This document shows, one piece after another, positions 1-9,259 of a DNA stretch of 64,000 nucleotides. Below the pieces are notes generated by a model that searched no databases, had not been told where the DNA came from, and worked only from the letters and a program-made list of their open reading frames with translations. How positions within the stretch are numbered: position 1 is the first letter of the stretch; every line of letters starts with the position of its first letter. The DNA comes from Shinisaurus crocodilurus (Eukaryota; Chordata; Lepidosauria; Squamata; Shinisauridae). The stretch lies in contig CM037879.1 in assembly GCA_021292165.1 (NCBI GenBank), forward strand, positions 15,709,525-15,773,524, written 5' to 3'. The translations under genes were made by a program, and so were the position numbers.

Positions 1-30
1 TATGATCTATGAAATCTATGAATCTATGAA
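1..30 (+). repeat. CR1/5S-SINE type 3' terminal repeat fragment
   Basis: The window opens in a run of ATCTATGA-like units. The same units end the 5S-derived SINE at 61528-61702 and, in reverse, the CR1 copy near 56770. This is probably the last bases of a sense-strand SINE or CR1 cut by the window edge; the body lies outside, so the family cannot be decided. Confidence 0.55.
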
Positions 31-213
31 GGCTGCCCCAGATAAATCAGCCAGAGCAATTGTTGTCATTGTAGCTCTCCAATACTATTGCATTTTGTTT
101 TGGCGTATTTACACTAGTTGAGGGGGCTGGATTCAAGGTCCATTTCCAACTGTCTTTTTTCTTTCTACATGGTGAGTTCAACACAAGATGACCATTTCAG
201 TGGTACAACATAA

Positions 214-450
214 GAGCCAGTGTGGTGTAGTAATAGAGTGTAGGACTGGGCCTTGGAAGATCCAAGTTCTAGTCCCCACTCAGCCATGAAGCTCACTGGG
301 CAGCTTTGGGCCAGTCATTGATTCTCAGCCTAACCTACTTCAAATGGTTGTTGTGAGGATAAAATGGAGAGGAGGAGGAGGATTATGTAAATCCTTGGGT
401 TCCTTGCAGGAAAAAGGCAGGATATAAATATAATAAATTAAGTAATCATA
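214..450 (+). mobile_element. MIR-like CORE-SINE
   Basis: A tRNA-like head (GCCAGTGTGGTGTAGT) is followed by a CORE-like middle (TTTGGGCCAGTCATTG, then GGTTGTTGTGAGGATAAAATG) and a tail with CCTTGGGTTCCTTGCAGG and an AT-rich end. The order matches MIR-type CORE-SINEs. Four better preserved copies lie at 5868, 6232, 16734 and 44130. This copy has lost part of its CORE (ACCTACTTCAAATGG). Confidence 0.8.
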
Positions 451-517
451 ATCATCGGTCTAATGTCTTCCATTGCTCCCTGGCCGCAAATGCATAGACA
501 ACAGTTTACAGGTATTC

Positions 518-733
518 CAGTATATCAATGGCTACTAGTCCTGATGGCTATATGCTACCGCTAGTATCAGAAGCGGTATGCCTATGTACTCCAGTTGCTG
601 GGGAACATGGGTGCTCATGTCCTGCTTGTGGGATTTCATGGGCAGCTGGTTGGCTACCGCATGAAGAGAGTGCTGACTAGATGGACCCTTGGTCTGATCC
701 AGCGCGAGACTTATGTTCTATGTTCTTAAGGGG
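518..733 (+). mobile_element. CR1-type LINE 3' end
   Basis: Sense-oriented 3' end of a CR1-like LINE, ending in GGACCCTTGGTCTGATCCAG and a short run of ATGTTCTTA-type units. Related copies occur at 11123 (-), 32950 (+), 35319 (-) and 41012 (+). It is severely 5'-truncated, as is usual for CR1, and has no coding part. The tail resembles that of the tRNA-derived SINEs of this window. Confidence 0.75.
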
Positions 734-787
734 GAAATGTTATGTCAGAATAAGTCTTGTAATCACGATTGCCAAAGTGGTTCGTGA

Positions 788-940
788 TGAATTTTTATTA
801 TTTTTATTTTATACTGTAGTTTTAAATTTTTATGTTGTATTTTATCATTTTGTAATTTATGGTTTTAATTGTTGTGAACTGCCCAGAGAGTTTTGGCTAT
901 TGAGTGGATTACAAATGTAATTAATAAATACATACCTATA
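788..940 (+). mobile_element. L2-like LINE 3' end
   Basis: An AT-rich 3' untranslated region ends with TGTGAACTGCCCAGAGAG, TTTTGGCTATTGAG and an AATTAATAAATA tail. The same ending is seen at 8866-8956 and 56220-56580. It follows directly on the CR1 tail at 518-733. It has no open coding sequence. Confidence 0.7.
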
Positions 941-1459
941 TAAAATAAAATATAAACAAGCTATTCACCGCAAATGTTTGTATATAGGCAAAGATTTATT
1001 CCTCTGGCCTCAAGAAACAAAAATTGGGAAAGAATATTCTATTACACTGAAAATATTTGCTCTCCCCACACCTAATAATGACCATATTTTTATTGCTTAT
1101 GCACTCTGTATTATTTCAAAATAGCATCCACTGACAGAAAATTGCAAAGTAGTGCTTGCAGCTTCATGTAAACGATGTTTTGGACAGTGGTAAATATGGG
1201 TTCAAGATAGGTTCAGCATATGAGATAAAAGAGCATATTGTATAAATAAGTAACACCATAGCCTATGAGCAGCCAACTAAAACAGTTGCAGAAATAACAG
1301 CACAAGCTCATTCCAGAAGAATTATGATGGGTGGTTGACTTTGTTGAAATAACAAAGGGGGCAGGAGAAGCAAATTCATACTTATCTTTTGGCTACAATT
1401 TTCATTCTCTCATCACCCACCACCCTATCTCCGTTATCCTTCTGTATTTTGCTAGTGCC
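941..1459. other. AT-rich stretch without recognised features
   Basis: No reading frame with homology, RNA gene or clear repeat is visible. It ends at the left target duplication of the L1 at 1475. Confidence 0.5.
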
Positions 1460-1588
1460 TTCCCTTGAACTTTTTTTTTAATTTTTTTTAAAAAAATTCA
1501 ACAATACAAAAAATAACACACATACAACTTATATAGTGCTCCCATCACCACGGGACCAAATAATACATTATTTCTCTATAATCTATAG

Positions 1589-2203
1589 TTATTCATTATT
1601 CCAAAAATACAACATATCTTGACACGGCATTCTCCCTTTCCCCTTGTTTAACACGAAGTCCAAAAATAAACCCCAAATATCCTTAAAAATATTTTTCTTT
1701 AATTGCCCCCTTTTGCATTTGATATTACAAGTCAACATATCATTTAATGCCATATCCCATACTTCTTTATACCAATCGGTAATAGAGAAAACTTGCTGAA
1801 TTTTCCATTTCCTTGCTATCATTAATCTACCTGTCGTTAACAAATTTATAATTAATTCTTTAACATTTTGAGGACCGGCCACCTTTTCGGTTATTGATAA
1901 CAAAGCTAGTTTAGGACAAACTTCTAGGTCAACTCCAACAATTTCTGATATTTCTTCAAAAATCTTTTTCCAAAAATCCATTACATTTTTACAACTCCAC
2001 CACATATGAGCATATGTACCCAGCTCCTGACAACCTCTCCAACACATTGGAGAACATTTATTATCTATTCTATTTAATCTCACCGTAGTCAGATACCATC
2101 TCCAAATTAACTTGTAAAAATTCTCTTTAATTCTTATTGACATATTTTTCAATATTCGCCTATCCCAAATCTTATTCCACTCATCCTTTGATATTTCCTT
2201 CAA
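1589..2203 (-). pseudogene. L1 ORF2 C-terminal domain, fragment
   Basis: A 204-residue frame matches the far C-terminus of L1 ORF2, the part after the reverse transcriptase. Visible landmarks are FYKLIWRWYLTTVRL near residue 29 and a Cys-rich knuckle, CWRGCQELGTYAHMWWSCK, near residues 54-72, in the CxxC..H..C arrangement typical of L1. Then come FWKKIFEEI and a segment resembling the AKR/ARKWK region. The endonuclease and reverse transcriptase domains are absent, so no activity is expected. It is out of frame with the next upstream segment at 2223-2627, which implies at least one frameshift. Confidence 0.85.
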
Positions 2204-2222
2204 ACTCTATATCCCAAACTAT

Positions 2223-2627
2223 TTAAAGATTTTCCGCTTGCTCTTCTGATTTCTGCAACATTTTATATAACATCTTTGTAAGGCCTCTAGCTGATGCATT
2301 TCCTTCTATGAGTTCTCTAGACATAACCGACTGCTCAAATGCGGTGAAATCTCTTTCATGCTCCTGTCTCCTCTTCCATTTCTTCCCCCATTGTACTAAT
2401 TGAATTAAATTTAACCATGAAATTCTTCCTAGTCCAACCCTTTCAGTTATTTGCTGCCTCGTCTCCATTTTTTCCAGCCAGTCCATTAATCTTATTACCC
2501 TTTTCTCTCTATAAATTCGTTCTAAATGTCTAACATTCTCTGGAAAATCCTCCATTACCACCACTGGAGTAAGCGGGGATATACCTGGTATAAATATTTC
2601 CTTATTTCTACTCCAAATTTCTAACAT
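2223..2627 (-). pseudogene. L1 ORF2 segment upstream of the C-terminal domain
   Basis: A 134-residue frame holds the L1 ORF2 region between reverse transcriptase and Cys-rich tail; PGISPLTPVVV is like the short 'pxxsPLxxv' segment that follows the L1 thumb. It lies in a different frame from 1589-2203, separated by a stop and a frame change near 2205-2222. Identification rests on position within a clear L1 insertion more than on strong motifs. Confidence 0.65.
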
Positions 2628-2718
2628 ATATTTTAAAAAGGGATTTTCTAATCTAATTTCTAATTTTCCCTTGAACTTTTATTCATTTATTTATATAGAA
2701 ACATCAGTGCACATCAGT

Positions 2719-2921
2719 AGGGAGCAGCCATGGCTCAGTGGTAGAGTACATGATTTTCATGCAGAAGGTCCTCGGTTCAATCCCCAGCATCTCCAGGTAG
2801 GGCTAGGGAGGAATCCTGCCTGAAGTCCAGGAGAGCCGTCACCAGTCAGTGTCGACAATACTGGGCTAGATGGACCAATGGCCTGACTCAGTATAAGGCA
2901 GCTTCCTATGTTCCTATGTTG
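2719..2921 (+). mobile_element. tRNA-derived SINE with CR1-type tail
   Basis: A 5' tRNA-like head carries an A-box-like TGGCTCAGTGGTAGAG and a B-box-like GGTTCAATCCC, the two parts of an internal RNA polymerase III promoter. A unique body follows, with GTCGACAATACTGGG. The 3' end, GCTAGATGGACCAATGG then CTTCCTATGTTCC, resembles the CR1 end ACTAGATGGACCCTTGG. Other copies are at 3078, 20610 (-), 23181, 23515 and 51076. Not a tRNA gene: the body continues past the tRNA part. Confidence 0.85.
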
Positions 2922-3077
2922 TCTTTTATTGTGTTAATGGTCTTTTTGTAAATTGTAAGTCTATTATTCCTGGTTACTTTTGTTTTGGGAGAGGAAGCCA
3001 TTGCCTTTCCAAGTGGTTCTCAGCTATGGCTGATGCTGGTAACTACAGTTCCCAGCAAGCAATATTATATAAGGTAT

Positions 3078-3165
3078 TGGGAGGGGCTGTGGCCCTGTGG
3101 TAGAGCCCATGCTTGGCATGCAGAAGGCCCCAGGTTTGATCCCCAGCAGCTTTTGGAAAGGGCCA
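3078..3165 (+). mobile_element. tRNA-derived SINE, 5' part only
   Basis: The head (GGGGCTGTGGCCCTGTGG, then CAGGTTTGATCCCCAGCAGC) matches the SINE at 2719. Homology stops near 3160, where L2-like sequence begins, so the copy is 3'-truncated or was broken by another insertion. Confidence 0.65.
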
Positions 3166-3295
3166 TTTCAGTGGAGTCTCCCTGCTTGCCGAATGCTCTC
3201 TCCTCCAGTGATTGTCTTCTTTTTGGCACCCGGTTAAGAACTACTTTCCTCTATTCCCAGGCATTTGATGGCATATGATGGGCTCTTGAACACAT
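3166..3295 (+). pseudogene. L2-like ORF C-terminal remnant
   Basis: The sequence resembles the L2-type end at 56285-56405: both have a 'GAATGC-TCTCCTC' core, a TTAAGA stretch, and finish with CCCAGGCATTTG and GCATATGATG. In the L2 family this is the last part of the ORF, where 'AFSVxAPxLWNxLP' normally occurs. Only a degraded trace is left. Confidence 0.5.
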
Positions 3296-3379
3296 CAATT
3301 GAGTTATTTATAGTTGTCGCTGATATTTTAGCTGTTGGGGGGGGTATTGTAGATTCATTTATCTCTAGATCCCTGTCGT

Positions 3380-3418
3380 AATAGAATCATAGAGTTAGAA
3401 GGGACCTTGGAATTCTCT
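3380..3418 (-). mobile_element. CR1 3' terminal fragment
   Basis: AATAGAATCATAGAGTTAGA followed by AGGGACCTTGG is the reverse of a CR1 3' terminus. Only about 40 bases remain. Confidence 0.6.
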
Positions 3419-4700
3419 AACAGGCTGTGGTTTCCTGTTCTTACAAATAAAATGCTGCTGGTGCACAAGTACCAAAAGGAGCTGCTAGGCTGGGGTCCGA
3501 TGGTGATCTTGGTGTGAGGATGAAAGAAGGAATCTTCTTTTGTTCTAGTGGAATCATTCTACTGGAACCTAAACACTTCTGCATTGGTGTAACTGCTCAT
3601 AGGATCAGAATGGAACTCTTCCCATTCCCTGTATCTGTCTCTCTGACAAACACACATACAATTAGAATGTAAAGCCCAGACTTTTCTTGATGGTGCATCA
3701 TTCAGCATGAATCCCTCTCATAGCAAATCCACTGTTGTCACTAATAGACGTTTGGAAAATGGTTCATAGCTTTTCTCATTAAGCTCACAAAAAGTCAGGA
3801 CTTCTTAATCCAGGAGTATATTTACACATAGTATATTTCTATAAATAAAATAAGTTTAAGAACCAAAGAACAACATCCCCCTTCCCCAAAACAGCTTTGT
3901 CTTGGCTTCTGAAAAAGAAACTCACTTTTCCTTTAACCCAAATGTATGATGGCTTCCAGCAACCTGTTTGTTTTAAAAAGATTGCCTGATTTTGCTTCAC
4001 AGTGGTGAATCCAGGCACAGTAAAATAATCATACAATTATAATGCGCAAACATGTGTGGCTTTCTTAACAGAAGGACTGAAATCTCATTAGCATTTTGTA
4101 TCTGGAAACAAAGATGTTTATCTTCATCTTGTGTTCCTACTAGCAGGGTTCTCCCACAATATATGATTTATTTTCCCTTGTGGCAAAACATCATTATCTG
4201 TAATTATTTATTTATAATATTCACTACTAAGGAATTTAGCAAGCTGTGCCATAAGAATCGAACTGTTTCCTTTAACTTTGTAAACATCTGCATAGGACAC
4301 TGTTATTAAAATGGCCTAAGAGAATGACCGATGGCCAAACTTTTTGGCAAATGTGTAATAAATGAGTAAAATCAAAAGTATGTGACAGAGTCAGCATTCC
4401 TTTCCAGTGTGCCTTTTCATTCTTTCTATCTCTCTCCTTGCCTCCCAACCTTGGGTTGGTTTTGTTTTTAGTCTACTGAGCCAGTAAATAGGCTCATTGT
4501 GATGCTAGAGAGGCAGACAGCAGTGTAAATGTGAGTGTGCCATAGAAGGACCCATAGGCCCTCTGATCTAGGTGTGGCACAAACTCCCACACCTTGTTAC
4601 CATTACCTGTCACCCGTGCCACAAGTTCTGCACCCATGGCCAAGAGATATCAAAACAGTATAACATAATTATTATATTAATGATATTATATAACATGGGT
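3419..4700. other. Stretch without recognised features
   Basis: No coding or repeat family is recognised on either strand. Frames are short and lack homology. Confidence 0.45.
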
Positions 4701-4705
4701 CAAAG

Positions 4706-4816
4706 TCAGTCAAAGTTAAGCATATCTAAGTCCTGTTGATTCCCTTGGGAGATTTACCCACGTGCTTAATTCTCTGTCATTGAAATCAATAGGATTTTGA
4801 AATGCTTAACTTTGGG
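4706..4816. mobile_element. Short foldback (MITE-like) element
   Basis: The ends CAAAGTTAAGCAT and ATGCTTAACTTTG are inverted copies about 110 bp apart. The middle includes AAATCAATAGGATT, similar to other small squamate-type hairpin elements here. No target duplication could be fixed. Confidence 0.5.
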
Positions 4817-5867
4817 TTGGGATTATGCCCAAGGATTTCCTCAGACTGGATCCATTTGTCATGGGAGCCCAAACAGTCTGGAATACTCACACTGGACTGC
4901 TGAACTTATTGGAGGTAGGCATTGGATCCGGATTTACACTGGATCAACTGCACTGGTAGAAGTGGGTTTCTCTGCCACCTCCTTCCCACAGCAGCCCATC
5001 TGGCCCGCGAAACTGCTACACAAAGAACCAGGAGACCCTGCTGAATGTGGCGAGCTGTGGAGTGTGAAATTCCCCAAAATCAAAATATAGGGACCTTCTG
5101 CAGGTGGAGTCAGTCCTCTCATGGAAGGTCCCTTCCTCTCACAGGAGGCAGATCCTGGATCCAACCCCTTTCCTACTGGATCTACTTGATTCTTTCTTTT
5201 CCAGGTGCAGGAGCAAGGCCAGTAAGAAAAGCTGACCAAAACCTAGGTGGGGTATATCACCCCATAAGAAAATAATGAGCTCATTAAGGCTTTCTGCGCT
5301 GCACTGGAGCAGAAATATTGTTGCTGTGATTTTTTCATAGCTCTTGGCAGCAGCTTCTGGTTCCCTTCTGTGTGCAGCCAAAGGGAAGAAGGTGGGTTGT
5401 TCTCACCTGTCAGATTGGGCTCTGAATTTTGCTTCCTGTGCCAAGTCATGGGGATTGACGTAAGCCGTAGGGTCCAATCCATGATCCCCTATTTTCCCTT
5501 AATGGGTGGGAAACTCCAGAACAGGCAAGACAGGTTTTATACCCAAATGCAAATTCTGAGAGACAGATAAATTTGAATTGCCTTCCAAAGTATAAACTTC
5601 AGACATTTCACATCAGTGCTAACTAAGATGAGACACTAATCGGAGACATACTTTCTACCTGAAAGTATGCTGAGCTTAAGCAGAAATGACTTTCTCCCCT
5701 TCAGCTTAGCAGAGGCAACCACCATGTGAGTTAAGGTTGCTATCTCCCCCCCCCTTTTTCCCCTTTACTAACAGAGGTTCCATCCAGACATTCACCAGGT
5801 TTACCCAATGGAGATTGCAGTGATGAGATCCAATTTCATCTATTGACGATTGGCAACCAGAGATTTA
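4817..5867. other. Stretch without recognised features
   Basis: Several overlapping frames of 60-100 codons occur on both strands, none with recognisable domains; this looks like chance. A pyrimidine tract lies near 5745-5765. Confidence 0.45.
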
Positions 5868-6099
5868 TTTTATTATATTTATACCCTACCTTTTTTCCTG
5901 CAAGGAACCCAAGGCGGCTTACATAATCCTCCTCCTCCTCTCCATGTTATCCTCACAACAACCCTGTGAGGTAGGTTAGGCTGAGAGATCAGTGACTGAC
6001 CCAAAGTCACCCAGTGAGCTTCATGGCTGAGTGGGGACTAGAACCTGGATCTCCCGAGTCCCAGTCCAACACTCTCACCACTGCACCATACTGGCTCTC
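5868..6099 (-). mobile_element. MIR-like CORE-SINE
   Basis: A nearly full copy in reverse: AT-rich tail, CCTGCAAGGAACCCAAGG, CCTCACAACAACCCTGTGAG in the CORE region, then GAACCTGGATCTCCCGAG and the tRNA-like head ending in ACTGGCTCTCG. The (CTC)n run reflects the GAGGAGGAGG of the family. Confidence 0.85.
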
Positions 6100-6231
6100 G
6101 AGACATGGTAGAACATTTCATTTCATCCATATTTTTAAATGAACCAATCAGTACACTTCCATGACTAATGCATAGGTTGAAACACAGTTATGCTTTGGAT
6201 TATGCACTTCTTGGTTCAAAAATATATTAAC

Positions 6232-6472
6232 GGTATTTATTTATTTATTTATTTATTTTTCCTGCAAGGAACCCAAGGCAGCTTACATAATCCTCCTCCT
6301 CCTCCTCCTCCTCTCCATTTGATCCTCAGAACAACCCTGTGAGGTAGGTTAGGCTGAGAATCAGTGACTGGCCCAAAGTCACCCAGTGAGTTTCATGGCC
6401 GAGCGGGGACTAGAACCCGGATCTCCTGAGTCCCAGTCCAACACTCTCACCACTACACCACACTGGCTCTCC
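6232..6472 (-). mobile_element. MIR-like CORE-SINE
   Basis: A second reverse copy only about 130 bp from the one at 5868, with the same tail, CORE and head. The CTC-rich part is expanded (CTCCTCCTCCTCCTC). Two separate insertions in the same orientation are more likely than a duplication, since the intervening sequence is unique. Confidence 0.85.
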
Positions 6473-6489
6473 AGTGTACAAAAATGAGT

Positions 6490-7100
6490 ATTTTATTTAT
6501 TTATTTATTATATTTTTTGAATCGCCCATCTGGCCAGTCATCCGGCCACTCTGAGCGATGTACAGTCCAATAAAATACAAGAAAAAAACAGAATGTAAAG
6601 CACAATTAAAAACAGTACAAAACTTTAAAATTCTAACCCACCCCATAACTAGGGATGTAACCACTCGCCTCAAGCGGGTGTAGCGGGCCGAAATCGGCCC
6701 CGCTCACTGCCTGCCTGAGGCAAGCAGCCCTTACCGGGTCCCGGGGCTCCCTCGCCTCTCTGCGTTGAGCCCGCCACAGTCGGCCACGTCAGTCCCGTCG
6801 TGTCACTTCCGGCTGGCCAGCCCTGTTGCCCTGGTTTCTCCAGAAAATATGCAGCGTGGGGTCCCGTCGTGGCCGGCTCGGCAGGCTCGAGCGGTACAGA
6901 GAATTGCTTCGCGCCACTGAGAATATCGCGTGGGGGGGCGCCACTGCAGAGAGGCGAGGCGGGGCAGCCCCCCCCAGGTTTGTGGACATCACTACCCCAT
7001 ATTCCCGCCTGAAAAGCCATGTTTTTAATGCACGGCGGAAGCTAATCAAGGAAGGGGCATGGCGGAGGTCGCTAGGGAGAGACTTCCATAAATTGGGAAA
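6490..7100 (-). mobile_element. L2 LINE 3' end, interrupted
   Basis: An antisense L2 end in two pieces. The part at 6490-6647 is the 3' untranslated region (GCCCATCTGGCCAGTC...). The part at 6994-7100 encodes the last ORF residues, readable as SFRRALKTWLFRREYG. The same junction is uninterrupted in the sense copy at 51425-51690, which shows that 6648-6993 is an insertion. Frame and residues match L2-type C-termini. Confidence 0.85.
6648..6993. mobile_element. GC-rich insertion in L2 with 8-bp target duplication
   Basis: 346 bp flanked by ACCCCATA at 6640-6647 and 6994-7001. The left end reads ACTAGGGATGTAACCAC, the right end GTGGACATCACT, roughly inverted. An 8-bp duplication fits hAT-type transposons. 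The interior is CpG-rich and contains CCCTGTTGCCCTGG and GGGTCCCGTCG, also seen in or near the GC-rich element at 22287-22979. No transposase is encoded. Confidence 0.65.
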
Positions 7101-7255
7101 TGCATTGAAAAATGTTATTTTAGGGGAAATGTATACAATTTAAATGCATTTTGTGTGTGCGCGTTAAAAATGCAATTATCAGAAAATGTGACAGAATGGA
7201 TTTACAATTGTACACACATGAAACTGACATGGACCAGAAATAGAGTGTTCCTAAA
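7101..7255. repeat. AT-rich repeat fragment with ATGTATxxAAT units
   Basis: The segment GGGGAAATGTATACAATT with ATGCATTTTG and GTTAAAAATGC resembles the periodic AT-rich repeats at 34276 and 37908. Boundaries are uncertain. Confidence 0.35.
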
Positions 7256-7690
7256 TTAGGGGCGGGCAACCCACCTGGCACTCGACTCGTGGTGCGTGAG
7301 CGGAGCACTCCCGCCACACGAGCCAAGCTGAGCCGAGCGTGAGTGCCAGCTGGGGTGCTTGCTGGACTTCCAGGTCCCTGGCTCTATGTTGTTTATGTAA
7401 AAAATAGCGAAAAATACATTAAAAACGGCCGCGATTTGTGCAAATTAGGCCACGATTTGCGCAAATTATGCAAATTGTGGCCATTCTCAACGTATCTTAT
7501 GCCAGTTTCTACGTAAACAACGTAGCGCCGGAAACCGGAAGTCATTTCCCCCAGCTCAGCTCTCAAGAACGCGAGTCAAGCCAGGGAAAAGTTAGGCCGT
7601 AGGGCGAGTGGAGCTTGGGAGGCCGAGCCTGGTGAATTTGCTGGACTTCCACACACCCCAATCGAGCTCTCTGCACATCCTTACCCCTAA
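7256..7690. mobile_element. Foldback element, TTAGGGG...CCCCTAA family
   Basis: Ends TTAGGGGCGGGC and TTACCCCTAA are inverted. The centre is a large hairpin: ACATTAAAAACGGCCGCGAT on one side and ATCTTATGCCAGTTTCTACG on the other, framed by TTCCAGG/CCGGAAG. Related copies lie at 12045 and 32407 with the same centre. The family is non-autonomous; no coding capacity. Confidence 0.65.
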
Positions 7691-7691
7691 A

Positions 7692-7776
7692 TGCAATCCC
7701 ATACATGTCCTATCAGAAGTACCACTGAATTAAATTGGGCTTACTACCAGGTAAGTAGGTATAGGATTGCAGCCTG
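7692..7776. mobile_element. Short hairpin MITE (GCAATCC...GGATTGC)
   Basis: Begins GCAATCCCATACATG and ends TATAGGATTGCAGCC, with GGGCTTACTACCAGG inside. The same family is at 15850-15937 and partly at 35610-35690. It directly abuts the foldback at 7256. Confidence 0.65.
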
Positions 7777-7789
7777 AATTGCTTTGTTG

Positions 7790-8160
7790 CTTTAAGAAAT
7801 TTATATCCCACCTTCCCACCACTGAGATGATCAAAGTGAATTGCAAACATCATTTAAACCCAGTAAAATACCAATAATAAAACAAATTAAGCAACGGTTT
7901 GCATAACAAAGTCTAAAACCAAATAAACAAGTGGCCAGCAGCTAAGAGAAGATCAGTATCAAATGTCATTAAAGGTTCAAGGAACAGGATAAACTTAGCC
8001 TAGCCTCTGAAAGATAATTGTGATGATGTCCTCAGGCAAATGAGCATAGGGTAATAGTCATGACTTCATCACAGAGAAAGCCCTATCTCCAGTAGCATCC
8101 CATAACTGTCGGGGCACCCAAAGAAGAGCCTTTGATGAAGATCATGGGAGCAAACTACAC
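7790..8160 (-). mobile_element. L2-like 3' untranslated region, degraded
   Basis: Starts with TTTATATCCCACCTTCC, continues through an A-rich region and into GAGAAAGCCC and AAGAAGAGCC, the order seen in reversed L2/CR1-group 3' regions. No open frame remains. Confidence 0.5.
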
Positions 8161-8487
8161 ATTTTGGTAAATGTGGCCCTTAAACTGGCCACTTTTATTC
8201 TGAAGAAAAAGAACCCATGGAGACTTCATCCAGAATGTGCAGCTTCTTCCTCAAATTCCTCCTCTCCCCATGGCCATTATTTGCCCCCCAGAGATGCTGT
8301 TTGCAGTAAACAGCAACAAGAAGGTCAGTTAGGGGGAATACTCTGGTGCCACCCATAGGTTGGGCTACATCCTCCAATGTCTCCAGTCTGCATGGCCACA
8401 ATGCTGACCGGGGATGATGGGTTTTGCAATCCAGCACTTCTGGAGGTGTCCAGGTTGGGGAAGGCTGGAATCAGCCACCCTTTTTGA

Positions 8488-8598
8488 TAAGCTGGGGCCC
8501 AACCATTTAGGGCTGTTCAAGTCAAAATCAGCACTTTGAATCGAGCCCAGAAACATATCAAGAGCCGGTAGAGCTTGAAAAATGCCGAAGAGGACAGC
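8488..8598 (-). mobile_element. LINE 3' untranslated fragment
   Basis: CCATTTAGGGCTGTTCAAG and AAATCAGCACTTTGAAT followed by CAGAAACATATCAAGAGCC correspond to the reversed 3' untranslated region of an L2/CR1-group LINE. The 8607-8742 MITE has inserted just beyond it. Confidence 0.45.
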
Positions 8599-8606
8599 TT
8601 TTAATA

Positions 8607-8742
8607 CAGCCGTCCCCATCCTGGTGACCTCCAGAGGTTTTGGACCACAACTCACAGCCATGGGGACCATTGGCCATGCTGGCTGGGGCTGATGGGAATT
8701 TAAGTCCAAAACAGCTGGAGAGCCCCAAGTTGGGGAAGGCTG
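8607..8742. mobile_element. hAT-like MITE
   Basis: Terminal CAGCCGTCCCCATC and TTGGGGAAGGCTG are inverted in character. The flanks TTTTAATA (8599-8606) and CTTTAATA (8743-8750) agree at 7 of 8 bases, fitting an 8-bp hAT duplication. The interior (CATGCTGGCTGGGGCTGATG) is shared in character with 35134-35270 and 47648-47758. Confidence 0.65.
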
Positions 8743-8865
8743 CTTTAATAGTTCCACAGACACACAAACAATTTAGCAGTGTTGTTTTTTTCTCAGTCTA
8801 CAGGGCAACAAATCCCCTCTTCTGTACTATACAGGAGCCTCATAAGCCTTTGCTTCTGGTCATCC

Positions 8866-8956
8866 TATTTGAATGGTTGTGAACCGCCCAGAGAGCTTTG
8901 GCTATTGGGCAGTATAGAAATGAAATAATAAATAAATAAATAAATAAATAAATAAA
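8866..8956 (+). mobile_element. L2-like LINE 3' terminus
   Basis: GTTGTGAACCGCCCAGAGAG, GCTTTGGCTATTGGG and a (AAAT)n tail give the canonical end of this L2 subfamily. Confidence 0.75.
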
Positions 8957-9000
8957 ATTTGAAAATAGCCCGGGAATTATTTTAAACTAAAGACAATGGG

Positions 9001-9120
9001 TTGGATCCAGTCTTAGTCATGCTTTGAGCAAACCCACTGAAAGCAATGGAAGAAGTTAGTCACGATGCATTTAAGTTCTGTTGATTTCAGTGGGTTTCTA
9101 TGATTAAGTCTGGATCCAAC
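9001..9120. mobile_element. Hairpin MITE (TTGGATCCAG...CTGGATCCAAC)
   Basis: TTGGATCCAGTCTTAGTCAT at the left and ATGATTAAGTCTGGATCCAA at the right are close inverted copies; inner CCCACTGAAAGCAATGG pairs with GATTTCAGTGGG. Related pieces occur near 17000, 28815, 40738 and 58968. Confidence 0.65.
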
Positions 9121-9228
9121 ACAATGGTTTTCATGCTTCTAATTTTTTTTTTTAATGTAAATCTATTTTTAACCTACCTTCCTGGGTCCAGAATTTATAT
9201 TTGACATTACTTTGATCAGACTAAAACT

Positions 9229-9259
9229 TGGTGCGTGTGTGTGTGTGTGTGTGTGTGTT
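9229..9259. repeat. (GT)n microsatellite
   Basis: About 15 dinucleotide units, one interrupted by C at the start. Confidence 0.9.

Larger units (their letters stand above)
1475..2665 (-). mobile_element. 5'-truncated L1 retrotransposon with 15-bp target duplication
   Basis: An antisense L1 insertion of about 1.19 kb. TTCCCTTGAACTTTT occurs at 1460-1474 and again at 2666-2680, a perfect 15-bp target-site duplication ending in T-rich sequence as expected for target-primed reverse transcription. The left side (1475-1590) is the 3' untranslated region and A-rich tail read in reverse. The body contains the C-terminal part of ORF2 in two frames. Everything upstream of ORF2's last third is missing. 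The intact duplication suggests a fairly young insertion. Confidence 0.85.

Noticed and set aside
2719..2800. Possible tRNA gene (A and B box present)
   Set aside because: The sequence continues into a SINE body and CR1-like tail, and the same unit recurs several times.
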